From: Cercis canadensis
Taxonomy: Eukaryota > Streptophyta > Magnoliopsida > Fabales > Fabaceae
Reading direction: 5' to 3'
Assembly: GCA_003255065.1 (NCBI GenBank)
Contig: QAOA01006460.1
Location: forward strand, 315,503 to 379,502
Length of the DNA stretch: 64,000 nt
Notes under the pieces: generated by a model
The model's database searches: none
What the model saw: the letters and a program-made list of their open reading frames with translations, nothing else
Told to the model about the DNA's origin: nothing
Program-made: the position numbers and the translations under genes
In this document: positions 12,033 to 27,216 of the stretch, in pieces
How positions within the stretch are numbered: the stretch's first letter is position 1
How the letters are laid out: every line of letters begins with the position of its first letter

Positions 12033-12786
12033 TGAAAAGATCATAAATTATGAAAATGGATTGATGACCATTTGTGTTCCATGCTTTAGAAATATCATCA
12101 TCATAAATTGGGCATGAAAATAAAGTAAATGATTGCAACGTCAAGAGTTGAAACAAATTGGGTACAGATCTTTGAAATGCCATATAGTGTCCCCCTCTAT
12201 GAACAACTATGACCTACTTTCTCCTTTCTAATTAAAAGATCCAGGTGGAGAGAAATTACCCTGCTGCTAGTTCTCTTCCCTTTCTTTGAACAACTTCAAT
12301 CTCCTCCCATTTCCCCGTCACACTTACAAAAGTTCAGATTTACCAAAAAAAAAAAAAAAAACAATTTCCATGTGATTGCAGTCAGAGGCAAAGTAACCAA
12401 TAAATTAACCTCATGACATATGTCCAAGTCCAGCATTCTAAAATGCATACCACATAAATGGAAGAATATAATATAAAGAAAGAAACTGCAAGACACCAAT
12501 AAATTCGCTTATCTTGCAAAGAATGACCAAAACGTGCTTCAAAGTTTAACAAATTTTGGTAAATGTTAAACAGCTAATTTGACCGAATGTTACATCTGCC
12601 ATTTTATGGCAACCTCTTGAGAAGCAATGACCAACAATGCTAAATGAACAAAATAGCATTGTGAACCTATCTAGTCTACTTTATTTGCTAGAAACAGCAG
12701 TTGTGAGCACTGCAGAACTAGCTATCTGATGATTCAGTCTCTAGACTTCAAAAACACAATACAGAACTAAATGTATGAAGATTATA
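12033..12786. other. Intergenic, 3' flank of cytochrome c
   Basis: No gene is seen. A block of about 42 bp at 12648-12690 (containing GAACCTATCTAGT) recurs with few differences at 15987-16022. Confidence 0.4.
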
Positions 12787-15270
<2,484 letters not shown>

Positions 15271-15442
15271 CTAACGAACATACAAGACAAGGTGCCGAGG
15301 TGGGAAATTTAACAACGCTAATGCCACGGTCCTTCAAAAGCCTAGTGGCGTGGCGCGCTTGTAGCGGTCCATTGTTTGTACCATCAATAATATTTGTGCG
15401 TGAGGTCCAACTCAAGCTTGGCCCGTTTGGGCGTTTGGCCCA

Positions 15443-15985
15443 GTGTTTTTAAAACCGAACCGTTTTGCCCCTTTGAGACCGGTTCAACCGGTGGACATAA
15501 TTAAATCTGTTTAACTATTCAGGGATTCTAATGATAATTATTAATATGAAAAATAATTAATTTTGACTAATAAAAATAAATGGCTAAGATTAATTACTTC
15601 TATATCAATGATTATTATATTGCCAATTTATAAAGATATTCTATATTTCTCTAGTACGTGGCAAAAGTTGTAAGTATTTATACAAATAAAAAATAACCAT
15701 GAAAACCAAATAATAACATAACATATTGCTGATAAATAACCAAAAATGACTAAAAAGTAAAGAAAATATATAAAAACTTACTCAAACCAATTTACGAAAA
15801 GATAAACACTTAACATAATCATAAATTATGCTCAAACATAAGTCTCAAACTTAAAATTTAAACATAAAGTCAATAAATCATCACCCATAACCATAATCTC
15901 ATACTCAAAGTCTTAAAACCAAATATACAATCTCAAACTTAAAGATTCAAATACAAAAATTAGTTCATTTATTCTTCTCACACAA
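15443..15985. mobile_element. Partial hAT-family copy related to the element at 7587
   Basis: It starts with TTTTTAAAACCGAACCG followed by a nearby CCGGTTCAACCGG motif, much like the end of the 7587 element. The following 15700-15970 stretch is a diverged copy of 7690-7890, sharing CTTAAAGATTCA and CATTTATTCTTCTCA-like blocks. The opposite end was not found, so this is a truncated or rearranged copy. Confidence 0.45.
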
Positions 15986-16066
15986 AATAGCATTGCGAAC
16001 CTATCTAGTATACTTTATTTGCTAAGAGAAAGAATCAAATGTCTAAAGACTCAATCACCAGATAAA

Positions 16067-16252
16067 CCAACAAACGTGTAGATAACTTGGTAAATGGGTG
16101 TTCTAGCTTAACTAAAGGTCTCGGATTTGAGCCCTTAGATTTGTAGTTGTGTCTGGTGAGAGAGCTTTATCTCTCTTGTGGTCCTTCCCGGCTCGAAACT
16201 GGATTAGTTGGACAAAGCTAGAACACTGGTGGAAAACCAAAAATAAAAAAAA
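16067..16252 (+). mobile_element. SINE-like retroposon with 14-bp target duplications
   Basis: The sequence AATCACCAGATAAA occurs at 16053-16066 and again at 16253-16266. Between them is a 186-bp element ending in an A-rich tail (AAAATAAAAAAAA). Near its 5' end is GGATTTGAGCCC, which resembles a relaxed tRNA-type B box, with TAGCTTAACTAAAGG at a suitable place for an A box. Long target duplications plus an A-rich tail are the mark of LINE-driven retroposition. The family is not recognised. Confidence 0.65.
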
Positions 16253-16559
16253 AATCACCAGATAAAAAAACACAAGTACTAGTAATTATGCAAGGGTTGG
16301 GGAGAAATTTCCCAGTGTCATCTAATAACATTACCACTGAATGTTATAAGCATAACAGAATAACACACATATTTTACTATTTACAATAGACAACAAACTC
16401 CATGACTTATAAATTTGACAATAAGAGTATGATGAATTGCTTCACAATATATCTTCCATTCTTCAAAGAATTCTGTTATATACAATTGAGGCTGTCATCT
16501 ATTCAGCCATGACTAACATAAATGGAAAGAAATCAAGTGAGGAAATAAAGCCTATTTAC

Positions 16560-16880
16560 TAGCCTAAACTTTGACATATACAAAATTACTGTGAGGATAT
16601 TTACAGATAATGTGTACTGGGCAGATATTAGAAATTAGAGCAGAATTGCAGCATATATTCCTTTATTTGCTCCTATAATTATACCTCTCATTTATACTCC
16701 CCCTCAAGTTGGACGAATGCCCAGCTGGGAGAAAATATTAGAGAATTTATCACGTTCCATTGCCTTTGTTAAAATGTCAACAAGTTAATACGAGGAGAAA
16801 ACGTGCCGTGTGGTCAACTCTTTGACTTAAATATGGTCACGGACAAAATGACAGTCACTGATAGCTATTTTATTTTTTTG
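16560..16880 (-). mobile_element. Copia retrotransposon relic (end of RNase H, polypurine tract, LTR piece)
   Basis: On the minus strand, 16880-16730 translates with stops into the end of a Copia polyprotein. It shows DCHFVRD, then LTTRHV, then LVDILTKAM and QLGIR, the usual C-terminal RNase H order. Directly after comes the purine tract TTGAGGGGGAG, the expected primer site before the 3' LTR. DNA from about 16700 down to 16560 is the start of that LTR. The rest of the element is absent. Confidence 0.7.
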
Positions 16881-16896
16881 TTTCCTAATTTTGTTA

Positions 16897-17044
16897 CGAG
16901 TATGAGTTTGAACATAGAACCCATAGTTTCTGAAGACGATTTTAGTACCTCTCAACTATTGACTATTTGACGAGTATGAGTTTGAACATAGAACCCATAG
17001 TTTCTAAAGACGATTTTAATACCTCTCAACTATTAACTATTTGA
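16897..17044. repeat. Tandem duplication, 2 x 74 bp
   Basis: Units 16897-16970 and 16971-17044 both begin CGAGTATGAGTTTGAACA and differ at only a few positions. They are non-coding. Confidence 0.85.
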
Positions 17045-17111
17045 TGCGCCGATAACTATAATATTCAATAGTTCTTAATAATGGCCCAAATCTTGACAAT
17101 TTGTAAACTCT

Positions 17112-17330
17112 TGAGGGTGTTTGGTACAAATTCTTTTTTTTAGTTCTTGAGAAACATCATTCTTGAGAATCTTGTTCTAATGAATGTTATAATTTATATT
17201 TGATTAGCCATAAACATTCGTGGGAATGTTGAATATTCATTTTTGGAAATCTTACGTTTTCATGTTTGGTTCAAATGTTATTTTTTTGGGAATCTAAGTT
17301 ATTTTTTCAAAAATACCCCTATCTAAATTT
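17112..17330. mobile_element. One-ended PIF/Tourist-like fragment
   Basis: The left end GGGTGTTTGGTACAAATTC and interior wording such as TTCTTGAGAAT and GGGAATGTT match the style of the 11607 MITE. No matching right end was found nearby, so it is probably truncated. Confidence 0.35.
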
Positions 17331-18039
17331 GGATGAATAAATAAATAAATTACTATTATATATCATTTTTATGGTGAAACCATATATAAACAAGTAATAT
17401 GAAAAAAAAAATATTTTTTATGCACAAAGTGACAAAAATAAATATCTATTCTTTATGTATGATGGACCAACTAACTAGATAAACAAAGCTGAAATTGTCA
17501 CGGCACTTAACAACCAGTCACAGTACAAAATATGTATGAGAAAACATGTATAACATACTTCAAATTCGCTTTCCCAACAATATCTATTCTTTAAACCAGA
17601 AAAATAAGAGCTCAAACAGTCTTTCCCCTACAGCCAGTAGTTTTGGTATGCTGGCCACGAACACGAAGGCCCCAGTAGTGCCTCAAACCACGGTGGTTTC
17701 TGCATAATGGTAAGAACGTGAGCATACATAGTTATGACAGAAGCCAGAATTTTAATTCTTAACAGTCAAGGTTCATGTCAGTTATTTCTCCACCAGAAAT
17801 GCTTGAGGAAAATGTGGGTGCATACAGAAATAAGAATGCAAGTAATGACTCTGGCAGACTCTGAAACAATATACAATATAGAACATCATATTTGCATAAT
17901 ATATATGATAGAGATCAAATAATTTATTTTTACGTTTCTCTGAAACAGTTAATTTATTGTTGATTCCTAATTTATCTCATTCTCTATCAAGAATTGCATT
18001 ACCTACTATAATTATATGATAGGTTCTTTTGGTTTTCAG
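17331..18039. other. No recognisable gene
   Basis: AT-rich DNA with short frames only. Part of it may be former intron sequence of the lipoxygenase relic that follows. Confidence 0.35.
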
Positions 18040-18814
18040 ATGAAGGATTTGCCAGGCAGACTCTGGCAGGTGTTAACCCATATACTATACAATTGGTCAA
18101 GGTAAGAATTGCAGGAAATACTTGGTTGAATTCTTCTGCTATATTATATATGTTCAATCAATTTTAATATTTTCTTTGGGTCTATTCATCATGTAGGAAT
18201 GGCCATTGAGAAGTATACAAGATCCCAATGTGTACGGTTCCCCAGAATCAGCAATCACTAGAGAAGTGATTGAGAAGGAGATGAATGGCTACAACACAGT
18301 TGAAGAGGTACCAAGTCTAAAGCATCAATGGCTACAACCAAGCTAATAATGACTTTCTGGTTGTTTCAGAGGAATGGCTACTCCAGATCCTAATGCACCA
18401 CATGGCCTAAAGCTAGCTATTGAAGACTACCCTTTTGCCAATGATGGTCCCTTGATATGGGATGCCATCAAAGAATGGGTGACAGACTATGTGAATCACT
18501 ACTATCCAAACTCAAGCCTGATTGAATCTGATAAAGAGCTCCAAGCATGGTGGACTGAAATCAGAACAGTGGGTCATGGAGACAAAAAGGATGCACCAGG
18601 GTGGCCAAATCTTAAAACCCCAAAAGACCTAATAGAGATCATCACTGCTATAGCTTGGTCAGCATCTGCTCATCATGCAGCAGTGAACTTTGCCCAATAT
18701 GCTTATGCAGGCTATTTTCCTAACAGACCCTCAATTGCTAGGAACGAAATGCCTACAGAGGACCCTTCTGAAGAAGAGTGGGAGAGGTTTCTGAATAAAG
18801 GAAAAAGCTTGTAA
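18040..18814 (+). pseudogene. 13-lipoxygenase pseudogene with internal and C-terminal deletion
   Basis: Three exons are visible. Exon 18040-18101 encodes FARQTLAGVNPYTIQLVK. Exon 18197-18307 encodes EWPLRSIQDPNVYGSPESAI. Exon 18370-18814 encodes APHGLKLAIEDYPFANDG, AWWTEIRTVGH and ASAHHAAVNFAQYAYAGYFP. These match a plant 13-lipoxygenase, the plastid enzyme that dioxygenates linolenic acid for jasmonate synthesis. Between the second and third exons the region that should hold the first two iron-binding histidines is gone, replaced by a 62-bp intron-like sequence. The exon phases no longer agree, so splicing would shift the frame. The iron-ligand region H-H-A-A-V-N survives, but the protein stops at NKGKSL about 80 residues early and lacks the C-terminal isoleucine ligand. 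The N-terminal half is also missing. It cannot be an active lipoxygenase. Confidence 0.88.
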
Positions 18815-21800
18815 TTTGTTCCAAAATAATAATAATAATAAAGGAATGAGCTTGTAATTTCTTTCCAACAAGATTTTTCCTTAAACAGATGAACAACAAT
18901 TACCATGAAGAAGGAAACCCATATATTTTGAGAGCATAACTGGAGAAAAATAAGGATATATGAATGGAGGGATAGAGACAAAATCATATGAAGGCTTTTG
19001 GAACAGCCATTAGGAACAAAGACATGAAAGGCCTAGGAACGAAGAGATCAGCACTCTTATTAACACTTTTAAGTTAGACATTTCTTTAAAAACATGATTT
19101 ATTTCAGATGACTTGGAGTCTTGGAATGAGAGACAAATACACAAGGCAGATACATATTTTTCACTTTTATAATTCGGGGCAAGTTGTGTTTTCTGTTTCA
19201 GATTAGCATTTCAACTGTAGTTTATAATTTTTCTACATATAACAGAAAGATAGTCAGTGCCTTCCAACTAACATAGAGAAAAAGAAAAGAAGGGGGGATG
19301 AGGGACCATTGTCCTAAGCAAATGCAATCTATTATGCTTAAAACAAAAGTATTTCTATCAATAGTTAGATGAGTCAAATGAGATGTCCTTTTAGTTGGTT
19401 AAGAACACCCAAAATAAAAAACACAATAAATTAGATTCTTAAGTATAAAAGGTGCATGTGACTGTCTTTTCTAAGGTTGATCAACCCCAGATTCAACTTT
19501 TTGACAAGTCACTAAGCAAGCCCAAGCCCCTTAACCAAGAAAAAAAAACAACAACAAGCCAAGAAAAAAAAAACAACAACAAATAATCACGTATATAGTT
19601 ATTAAGAGAGGTAAAGGGAGATGCAAACTTCATGAAGCTGCGTGTGTTTATTGGCCAACCGTCATGATATAATCCAAATAGGTAATTAACTGATGATACC
19701 TAAGCATATGTCTCTGCTCAACTCATTCTTTAATTGACTTTCTTAAGCCACTTTTGCTGTTAGATCACAGTGTCCTTTTTTGGGACCCCATTCCCAACAA
19801 ACACACATGTAATGTTTCATTTACATCATAATACCATTAACTCAACTGATTTCCTTAACTAAGCGTAGATTTTAGTGATCTACTTGTGGTCCAACTGTAA
19901 CTGTTAACAAGGGACATCCTCCCCTTCACTTATTATGTCAGATATAAGATGCTGATTTTGAAGTAATAGTCAGAAAAGAGGCTGAAAAGGTTGTCAGTAT
20001 ATGGGATATTAATGTCTAGAAGGCTAGGTGAAATTTGATGAGTATAAAATGATTGAATCATACAAAATCATGTACCCTCATCCTTTCTGGTTTACACTAC
20101 ACCAAGGGATTCTTACATGACTGGCTTTCTACTTTGACATTTTTAAGTTTTGAACATGTTATTTAAATTTTAATTGGAGATGAACGAACAGAGGATCAAA
20201 GCCTAGAAAAATTAGACTCTATAATCGAAACCTCTTTGAGTAAAGACTTGAGGGTAATAATCTAATTCTAGAAGCAGATATTACTTACCAATTTATCAAT
20301 TAGAGCACGACAAACCATCCATTCAAGTCCATTTCCCATTGAACAGTTAAAGACATTAAATTCTTGAAGCCAACTGAGGCAAAATCATTGCCAGCGCAGG
20401 TCATAACCAAATTAATTAAAAAGCAAACACATCACTAATTTTCATTATTTGTAAGAAATTACACGAGACAGAAAGGAAAATGGTAAAAAGAAAACAAAGA
20501 CCAAATACAGACTACCTCCTCCTTTTATGTTATCTCTTGTCTAAAACATTCGAAAACAACACCAGCAGAGGTAAGGAACCCATCCCAAGAAAACCAAACA
20601 AGTACAAGACAATATATGTATAACAACAATAACCGTGAAAATAAGAATCCTACTCGACCAGCTAAAACATTGGTTTTGCAAGATCTTATTCACAACCCAC
20701 ATCTGGTTTCTAGTATTTGAACTAAAGAAGCTAAACCGCGAAGATATATTGACATAGACACAAATTGCCCTAAAACTGTAAAAGAGGAAGCCAGAGAACA
20801 ACATTTTAGCCATATAAGACTAGCAAGCATTCACGTACCTGGAAAATGGAGTGATTGAACCCAAGGGGAAGCGAGAGGCGGTGGTCGGATGTGAGGAATG
20901 GAGGTGGTGGTCGCTGAAGAAGCCTTCTTCTTCTGCGTAGCTGCGTTGTGGAGAGGCAAATGAGGACAGGGGCAGGGGCAAAATAGACTTCTTACATTTT
21001 AAAAAAGTTTCTCATGTCATAAAAATGTAAGAATATTAGAATACCATCCCTTCACATAAGAATTATTTTGTAGGAAATTTGCTCAAAAATTATTTTCATA
21101 AATCTTATTTGCTTGAATTTTTTTTTTTAAAATTTTATACTAAATATGAGAATCTTAGTTTCTTAAATTATGATTCTCAAGAAACTAAAAAAAATCTATA
21201 TACTAAAAGTCACACGTAAATAAAAATTGGTCTTCTATGCCTTAGGCTTATAGCAAGTAGAAGCTTAAAGTGCAAGTATATATTCCTATATACAATTAAT
21301 GGTGAGTATTCTTTTTGAGAGTACAACTATCCAAAGTTTTTGTACGTACTTCCTTTTTGTCTTTTTTTTTGCTTTTTTTTTTTTTTTAAATTTCTCTTTC
21401 TTTTTTGCTTTTTGTATTTTTCTTTCTCTCTCTACATGGATTTCTCTTCTTTTTGCTTTATTGCACAAGTATGCAATTAGTTATATGAAAACTCAAAACA
21501 TAACCAGAATTACCACAGTGAAGGTAAAAGTCATGTTACAATCTAAGAGAAAAATCTTTTTGAAGGCTCTCTTTCAGGTTTATCCATTGAATTGCTCTCC
21601 TCATCTGAAAGTTCTGGAAGAACTGCTACTATATACGCATGTTAGAACATACAATGATAGAGTAAAAAAGGTTCAATTTTGTGAATATGCTTAGAGCAAA
21701 TAGGATATTATCTGCCATTTTTATTGTTTGTTCATAAATTAAGTTCATGGATGGCTTGCCTTTGAGGGATGTGGATAAGTTGAGATGCTCACAACGTAGT

Positions 21801-22577
21801 CCAAACTCTACTAACTGCTATACAAAATTCGGGGGAAAAAAAAAATCAAGACAAAGACAAGAGGTTTCTTTAATTAGAATCATATAATCGTTTCTTTGCT
21901 CCGATAATTAACTTAGTAAAATCATGATACTTCCGTTGAAATTGTGGATGGAAATACTTGTTTACTAATTAGGTTATTTAGGTCAGCCACAAAAAACAAA
22001 GCATGGATATTGCAGCCGGCCGGAGTTGGCTTTCTTCTTGGATTGCACTATTACTTGACAAAAGAAAAGCAAGATGAGGAAAATGACAATTAAAGATTTC
22101 ACACAAATTCTTATCGGTTTAAAATGGGTTTGAAAACTTTTGCTTACACATGATTCATGAATGCCGAATGTTGACAACAACTTAAGATTAAGAATCAATG
22201 TTTGTCAGTTTAATTTAAAGAGTCCAAACAGTAGGAAAAAGACCATAGAAAAGACAATGATGATTCCATGCCCTTTTCTCTATTGCTTTAATAGTTGGGG
22301 TTAGTGAGGACCAGTGTAACACAAGATCTTAACTTGTACTTTCTTATTGCTCTTGCCGCTACCCCGTTGGATGGCTTGCTGGATCCAGTACAGATTCACA
22401 TGTAGTAGATAAGAGTTAGTATATTGTGTTAAAGAAATTAAAGAAAAAGAGTTAGTACAGATTCACATGTCTTTACCCAGAATGGAAAAACGGTAAAAGG
22501 GAGAGAAAACAGAGCTGATTCGATCTCACAAATCAGATTCCAATATCCGCTGAAGATTTCTTTTTGCTTACTAAGAA
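18815..22577. other. Large intergenic region, no gene recognised
   Basis: This is AT-rich with A-rich and T-rich low-complexity runs, for example near 19540-19580 and 21361-21430. The Lys-rich and Phe-rich frames around 21290-21470 come from those runs. No transposon ends with target duplications were identified. Confidence 0.4.
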
Positions 22578-23469
22578 ATGGAGAAGAAAGTGCTCGATTA
22601 CATACTGGTCCCTTCTGGTCTCCTGGTAATGGTGGCCTACCACTTATGGCTCCTCTATCGAATCGTAAAGCACCCAACCAAAACTGTCGTAGGCGTCAAT
22701 GCCATCAATCGCCGTTTCTGGGTTCAAGCTATGATGGAGGTACATAAAGTTCTTACTTTTCCCTCTCTTTCCCATTTTCCTTTCATTTAGGATCTTGGGT
22801 TTTCAAGTTTAATCTCATTACATGCAGTAAATATCCTTCGTTTTCCCTCTATTTCCCATTCTCCTGTCATTTACAATCGTGGGTGTTGATGTTTAATCTC
22901 ATTGCATGTAGGACCCGTCGAAGAATGGCGTTCTTGCTGTGCAGTCTCTGAGGAACACAATAATGGCGTCGACCCTTTTGGCCTCGACGGCTATAATGCT
23001 CAGTTCCTTAATTGCAATCTTGATGAGCAGTAAGGATATATCTGGTTTGTCTGTTCACTCTGTTGTATTTGGCGACACAAGTGAACTGAGTTTGTCTTTA
23101 AAGTTCTTCGCCATTTTGGTGTGCTTTCTATTGGCATTCCTCTTGAATGTGCAGTCTATAAGGTACTATAGCCATGCAAGCATCCTCATCAACGTGCCCT
23201 TCAAGAAAATATCCCAAAATCTGAGGAACCAGATGTTCACAGCTGAATACGTTGCCAACACTGTGAACAGAGGCGGCTATTTCTGGTCTCTTGGATTGCG
23301 TGCCTTCTACTTCTCTTTTCCTCTGTTTTTATGGATATTTGGACCCATTCCCATGTTCTTTTTCTGCTTCGTTCTGGTTTCGACCCTGTATTTTCTGGAC
23401 GTCATCTTTGAATGTGGAAACGCTGACAACAGTGAAGGTGGAGAGCCAAGCATGCATTCGCAAGTTTGA
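22578..23469 (+). CDS. DUF599 family membrane protein, two exons
   Basis: Exons are 22578-22739 and 22912-23469, joined by a 172-bp GT-AG intron in phase 0. The product is 239 residues. It begins MEKKVLDYILVPSGLLVMVA, a first membrane helix. The family-typical stretch WVQAMME, then (after the splice) DPSKNGVLAVQSLRNTIMAS follows at the junction. Later hydrophobic segments are around residues 75-95 (LLASTAIMLSSLIAIL), 120-140 (FFAILVCFLLAFLLNVQSI) and 195-225 (FPLFLWIFGPIPMFFFCFVL). The order matches plant DUF599 proteins, which have four or so membrane spans and no settled function. Conserved short motifs RYYSHAS and NRGGYFWSLGLRAFY are present. The acidic C-terminal tail is short. The splice sites and reading frame are intact, so this looks functional. 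Confidence 0.88.
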
Positions 23470-25125
23470 AGGCTTTTTTTTTTTTTTTCAAATTAGAACC
23501 ACTTTTCTCAGTTAAGCCATTTAGATTATCATAATAGCGCATGGGGGTAGCACATGCGCAAATGGGCATGTGTAAGATAATAGAACGGGCGATTCAGATT
23601 CAACCCAAGTTGAATCCAATTGCTTGTCAACTAGATGTGACATATTATATTTCTAAAGACTTCTTTTTTGGTAACTATTGTTTACTTGCTTTCTGATGTA
23701 GTGTACATGCATGATGGAATAAAACAAAATTTAATAACTCATTGATTCCTCATAATACTGAGAGGCTGAAGCTAAGAATTGAAAGAATTCTCAAACTGTT
23801 ATTTAATCAAAATCTGTCTCTTAAAAGGTTTTACAAACACTTATAAAAGAAAATCCTAAATGCAAGAAATAACAAAATTATGAAAATGTTGATATATAAT
23901 GAAAATTACAAAAATAACCCTAAAACGAGAAAATGTTGTTTTGATTTCCAAAACGATGAAATTTAGCTAAAATCATACGACGAGTGGGGTAGAGCCTGCG
24001 TTTTTCTCAGAAGGCCATTTTCCTTTGGAAAATTGTACTCTTTTGTCAAAAACGGACATTGTTAATTTTTTTGGTCAACTTTAAATGCTTCATCTGTACC
24101 ATGAATTCCTAATCCTTCTGTACTACATCATCACTTTGGATGCTCTATTGTCACGAATTCTTAATCCTTCTGTACTACATCACTTTCATACGGACATAGA
24201 CCAGAATACCAAAATATTATTGTAGATGAGAGAAGACAAAACAAACGAGGCAGAGAAGAGCACTTTCTTGGAGCCCCTCATTGTCTTTTTATAGTGGAGA
24301 TTGTTGAGGACTTTTTAGCTTACATATTACTTGTAGACCTATAGTTCAGTGTAAGTGGACCATTCCTCTAAAGGGGACAAAGAATTTTTCAGAATAGGAT
24401 ACAGATACCAGAGAATATTCATATATTCGAATGGTATCCTCCTCTGTCAACTGCACCCAATCACCTGGAAACTGCTCTTGCCGTCCAAAGTTTAATATGT
24501 AATTAGCAGAAATTCGAATGGTGTACTATTTGATAATATTTTATCATCCAATATCTTTCTTTTATCATCTGTTTATCGCTAATTCGACCATCAAATTATA
24601 AGTACGTATGGTATTGACTCATATGTTATATTATATAAGAAGAGGACATCACCAAATTTTCAACTAGTTGATAATTTATTATATTTTAAAACTATGTCGT
24701 AAGATCATTTTATTTAATAGGGATGGATCGTATGCCAGAAGGAATTTTTTTATTGGTTAGTAAACTAGTAAACATGAACTGTATAACAAAGGTTTTTAGT
24801 TTCACTGTAGATTTCATATGAAGAATGTGGAAGATATTTAACGTACTTATTTTTGATATTTTAATTATGATTTTAAATTTAAACATAAAATTTATAAGTC
24901 TTAAGATCAATTGAATTGATTGATTTATGTTTAAGTTCAATAGACTAAAAAATGTTGATCTTGAATCATTTAAATATATGCTAAGAGTTCAATTCTCGAT
25001 TGAAAAGCTTATTCTAATTCAGTGAGTGGGATTCTGTAAGTGCCACAAATGTGAAGAGGTCATGCCCAATATGTATAACATTGTTAAAGGAAGCAAAGTC
25101 AAAACAAAACGGCTGGGTGTTAGTC
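23470..25125. other. Intergenic, no gene recognised
   Basis: Contains the 3' flank of the DUF599 gene, including a T-run at about 23475-23489, then AT-rich DNA. A short repeated phrase (TAATCCTTCTGTACTACATC) occurs at 24111 and 24161. Nothing else is supported. Confidence 0.35.
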
Positions 25126-25244
25126 ATGTTGCTTAGATCTGAGCCGTACATTTTATTAAAGTTCATTTGAACCATTAAAACACATTAACATTTAATGGTT
25201 GAGATGGGTTTTAATGGAATGTACAACTCAGATCTGAGCAACAT
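25126..25244. mobile_element. Short foldback MITE (119-bp hairpin)
   Basis: The left arm ATGTTGCTTAGATCTGAG and the right arm CTCAGATCTGAGCAACAT are inverted copies. Pairing continues through TACATT...AATGTAC and AACCATTAAA...TTTAATGGTT to a short centre, so nearly the whole element can fold. A clean target duplication was not seen (TTAGTC and TACTCA flank it). Confidence 0.6.
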
Positions 25245-26025
25245 TACTCAAGTCACATGACCATATCCAAATTCGGTGCTAATGCTATCACCAGCCACAT
25301 AATTCTATAAACAAAGAGAGCAAAATATTCTCTGACTTGTTTGACACCATTATTATACTTATATATTCGTACAAGATATAAATACTCTATAGTCTATACA
25401 AATCTTATCTGTACCGCTTAAAAAGTGTAATAAATATGGTATAACAATATCATTATTTTTCCCCTTCTTACTTTCAAGTTTCAACAACCCACCACCCTTC
25501 ACCAACATGGCAGAGACAATTATTTTAAGATATTCCTAATTGCTATATTGTTAATTTGAAATACATTTTAGAGAAATGTGATGAATGAATTTATATTATA
25601 CATAACATCAAAGAGTTGAGATAATTACTGAAATCAATGAAACATATAAATATGTTATTATACGCTCAATCCAAATCAATTTTGGCTAATATAAACTAGA
25701 GTAAAACTTCTTTTTGGTTTTGAAAAATACTCTTACAGATATTTTAGTCCTTTATTTATTTTTGGTGACAATTGAGTCTTCAAATTTATATTTTGTTTGT
25801 CAATTTAGTCCTCCGCTTGAGTCTGTCAGTGAAATTTAATAAAAATTACCACGTAACATGTTAAGTGCTGATATAGTCGTTATCTAGTGATATGACATAT
25901 TAAAAGAAAAACATTCTCTCTCATTTCTCTCTCTCTCTTCCCCGTCTGCCCCTTCCTCCCCGTCTGCTCTCTAACACGATCTTCATCCCAGTGAGGAGGA
26001 AGACCATCGACAAAAAACAGATTTC

Positions 26026-26925
26026 ACCTGTGCCATTACCTCTGGGTCTGGCTCACGTAAGGGTTCAGCAAAGGCTACTTTAGCAGTTCTCTCAGCATGG
26101 CCGAAGATGACATCAGGCTTTGGAAGCCTCTTATATGCCATCATGGCATCAACCCTTCATGTTGAACATCTGAGACAAGGGAAATGTTTTCAACAACTTC
26201 ACACCATAATCCTTCAACTTCTGTTTAATTTGCCACCCATATCTCACAGAGAATCAGTGAACAAACTAGGTCAGAACAAAGCACACAAGAGAGTAGAGAG
26301 AGAGAGAGAGCAGATTTTATTTTTTTATAAAAAAAAAAAAAATCAGAAAGAGAGAAACATACAATAAGGATTTTCATTTCTGACAAAGCTTTTTAGCATG
26401 TTACTTATTAGCAAACTTCACAAAAGCATAGCCCTTATTTTTGTTGGTTGAAGCATTTTTATGCAACCTGACTTCAACTACCTCCCCAATCTTCTTGAAA
26501 ACCTTTTTCAGGTCTTCCTTTGTAGCATCACGATCCAGGCCTCCAACAAATATCTCATGTTCTTTCTTAATCTTGCGCTCCTTTGCAATAGCTGTCAATT
26601 CCCTGCGCTCCTCTTCCAATGTCTCAGTTTCTTTAGGACGCTCCTCTGAATCATCCTCAATAAGATCCTCGTCACCCTGTTCTCCAAGATCCAACTTCTC
26701 AACACACCCCTGCATTCTTTCATCATCACCAATATTCTCCTTTTCAGGTTTACCATCTCCTGTCTTCAACTGATCTTTCTCTTCAATGCTAATAAACTCA
26801 GTATTAAATGCCTCTTTATCTCCAATATTGTTTGTCTCCTCTTCCTTTGATTCTTCTTTTGCCTCTTCTCCCTCCTGTTCCTCTGTCTTTTCTGCTTCCT
26901 TTGCACCAGCAGAATCTTATTATTA
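26026..26925 (-). pseudogene. Captured fragment of an hnRNP Q/R-like RNA-binding protein gene
   Basis: The exon at 26401-26925 encodes an acidic Glu/Lys-rich stretch followed by the start of an RNA-recognition motif. RNP2 is IFVGGL and RNP1 is KGYAFVKF, and the frame ends soon after at a stop (26401). About 240 bp further on, 26026-26160 encodes MAYKRLPKPDVIFGHAERTA and REPDPEVMAQVKSVF, the linker before the second RRM in plant hnRNP-Q-like proteins. The next conserved residues are pushed out of frame by an extra T. The parent gene would have three RRMs and act in nuclear mRNA metabolism. Here only pieces remain inside the Pack-MULE, in the order and orientation of the parent with introns kept, so capture was from DNA rather than mRNA. 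Confidence 0.75.
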
Positions 26926-27215
26926 CTGGGGTGTGCTGAGGTTTTGAGGATTAATGCTAAGCCAAGAAAATCAACGCAGAGGGAATATGGGAGACCCTAC
27001 TATGCTGCATGACTACTTGAAAAACAGCATAATGAAGTTAACCAAAGAGAATAAGCAATGAAAGCAGATGAATTCCAGAAATCTTAATCTATAGGCCCCA
27101 TGGTGGTGCTCGGAGAGAGAGAGGGAGGGGCATGGGTGCTGGGGACAATGGGGCGACGGGGCAGAGAGACAGAAAGCACGATGGGGCATAGAGATGGAGA
27201 GGACGCGGGGGGGGG

Positions 27216-27216
27216 N
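27216..27216. other. Ambiguous base, probable assembly seam
   Basis: A single N follows a run of nine G. The next base begins the first copy of the 2243-bp repeat. The coincidence suggests a contig join. Confidence 0.7.

Noticed and set aside
21286..21694. Lys-rich and Phe-rich proteins on opposite strands
   Set aside because: Both are read from the same A/T-rich low-complexity run with no family features.
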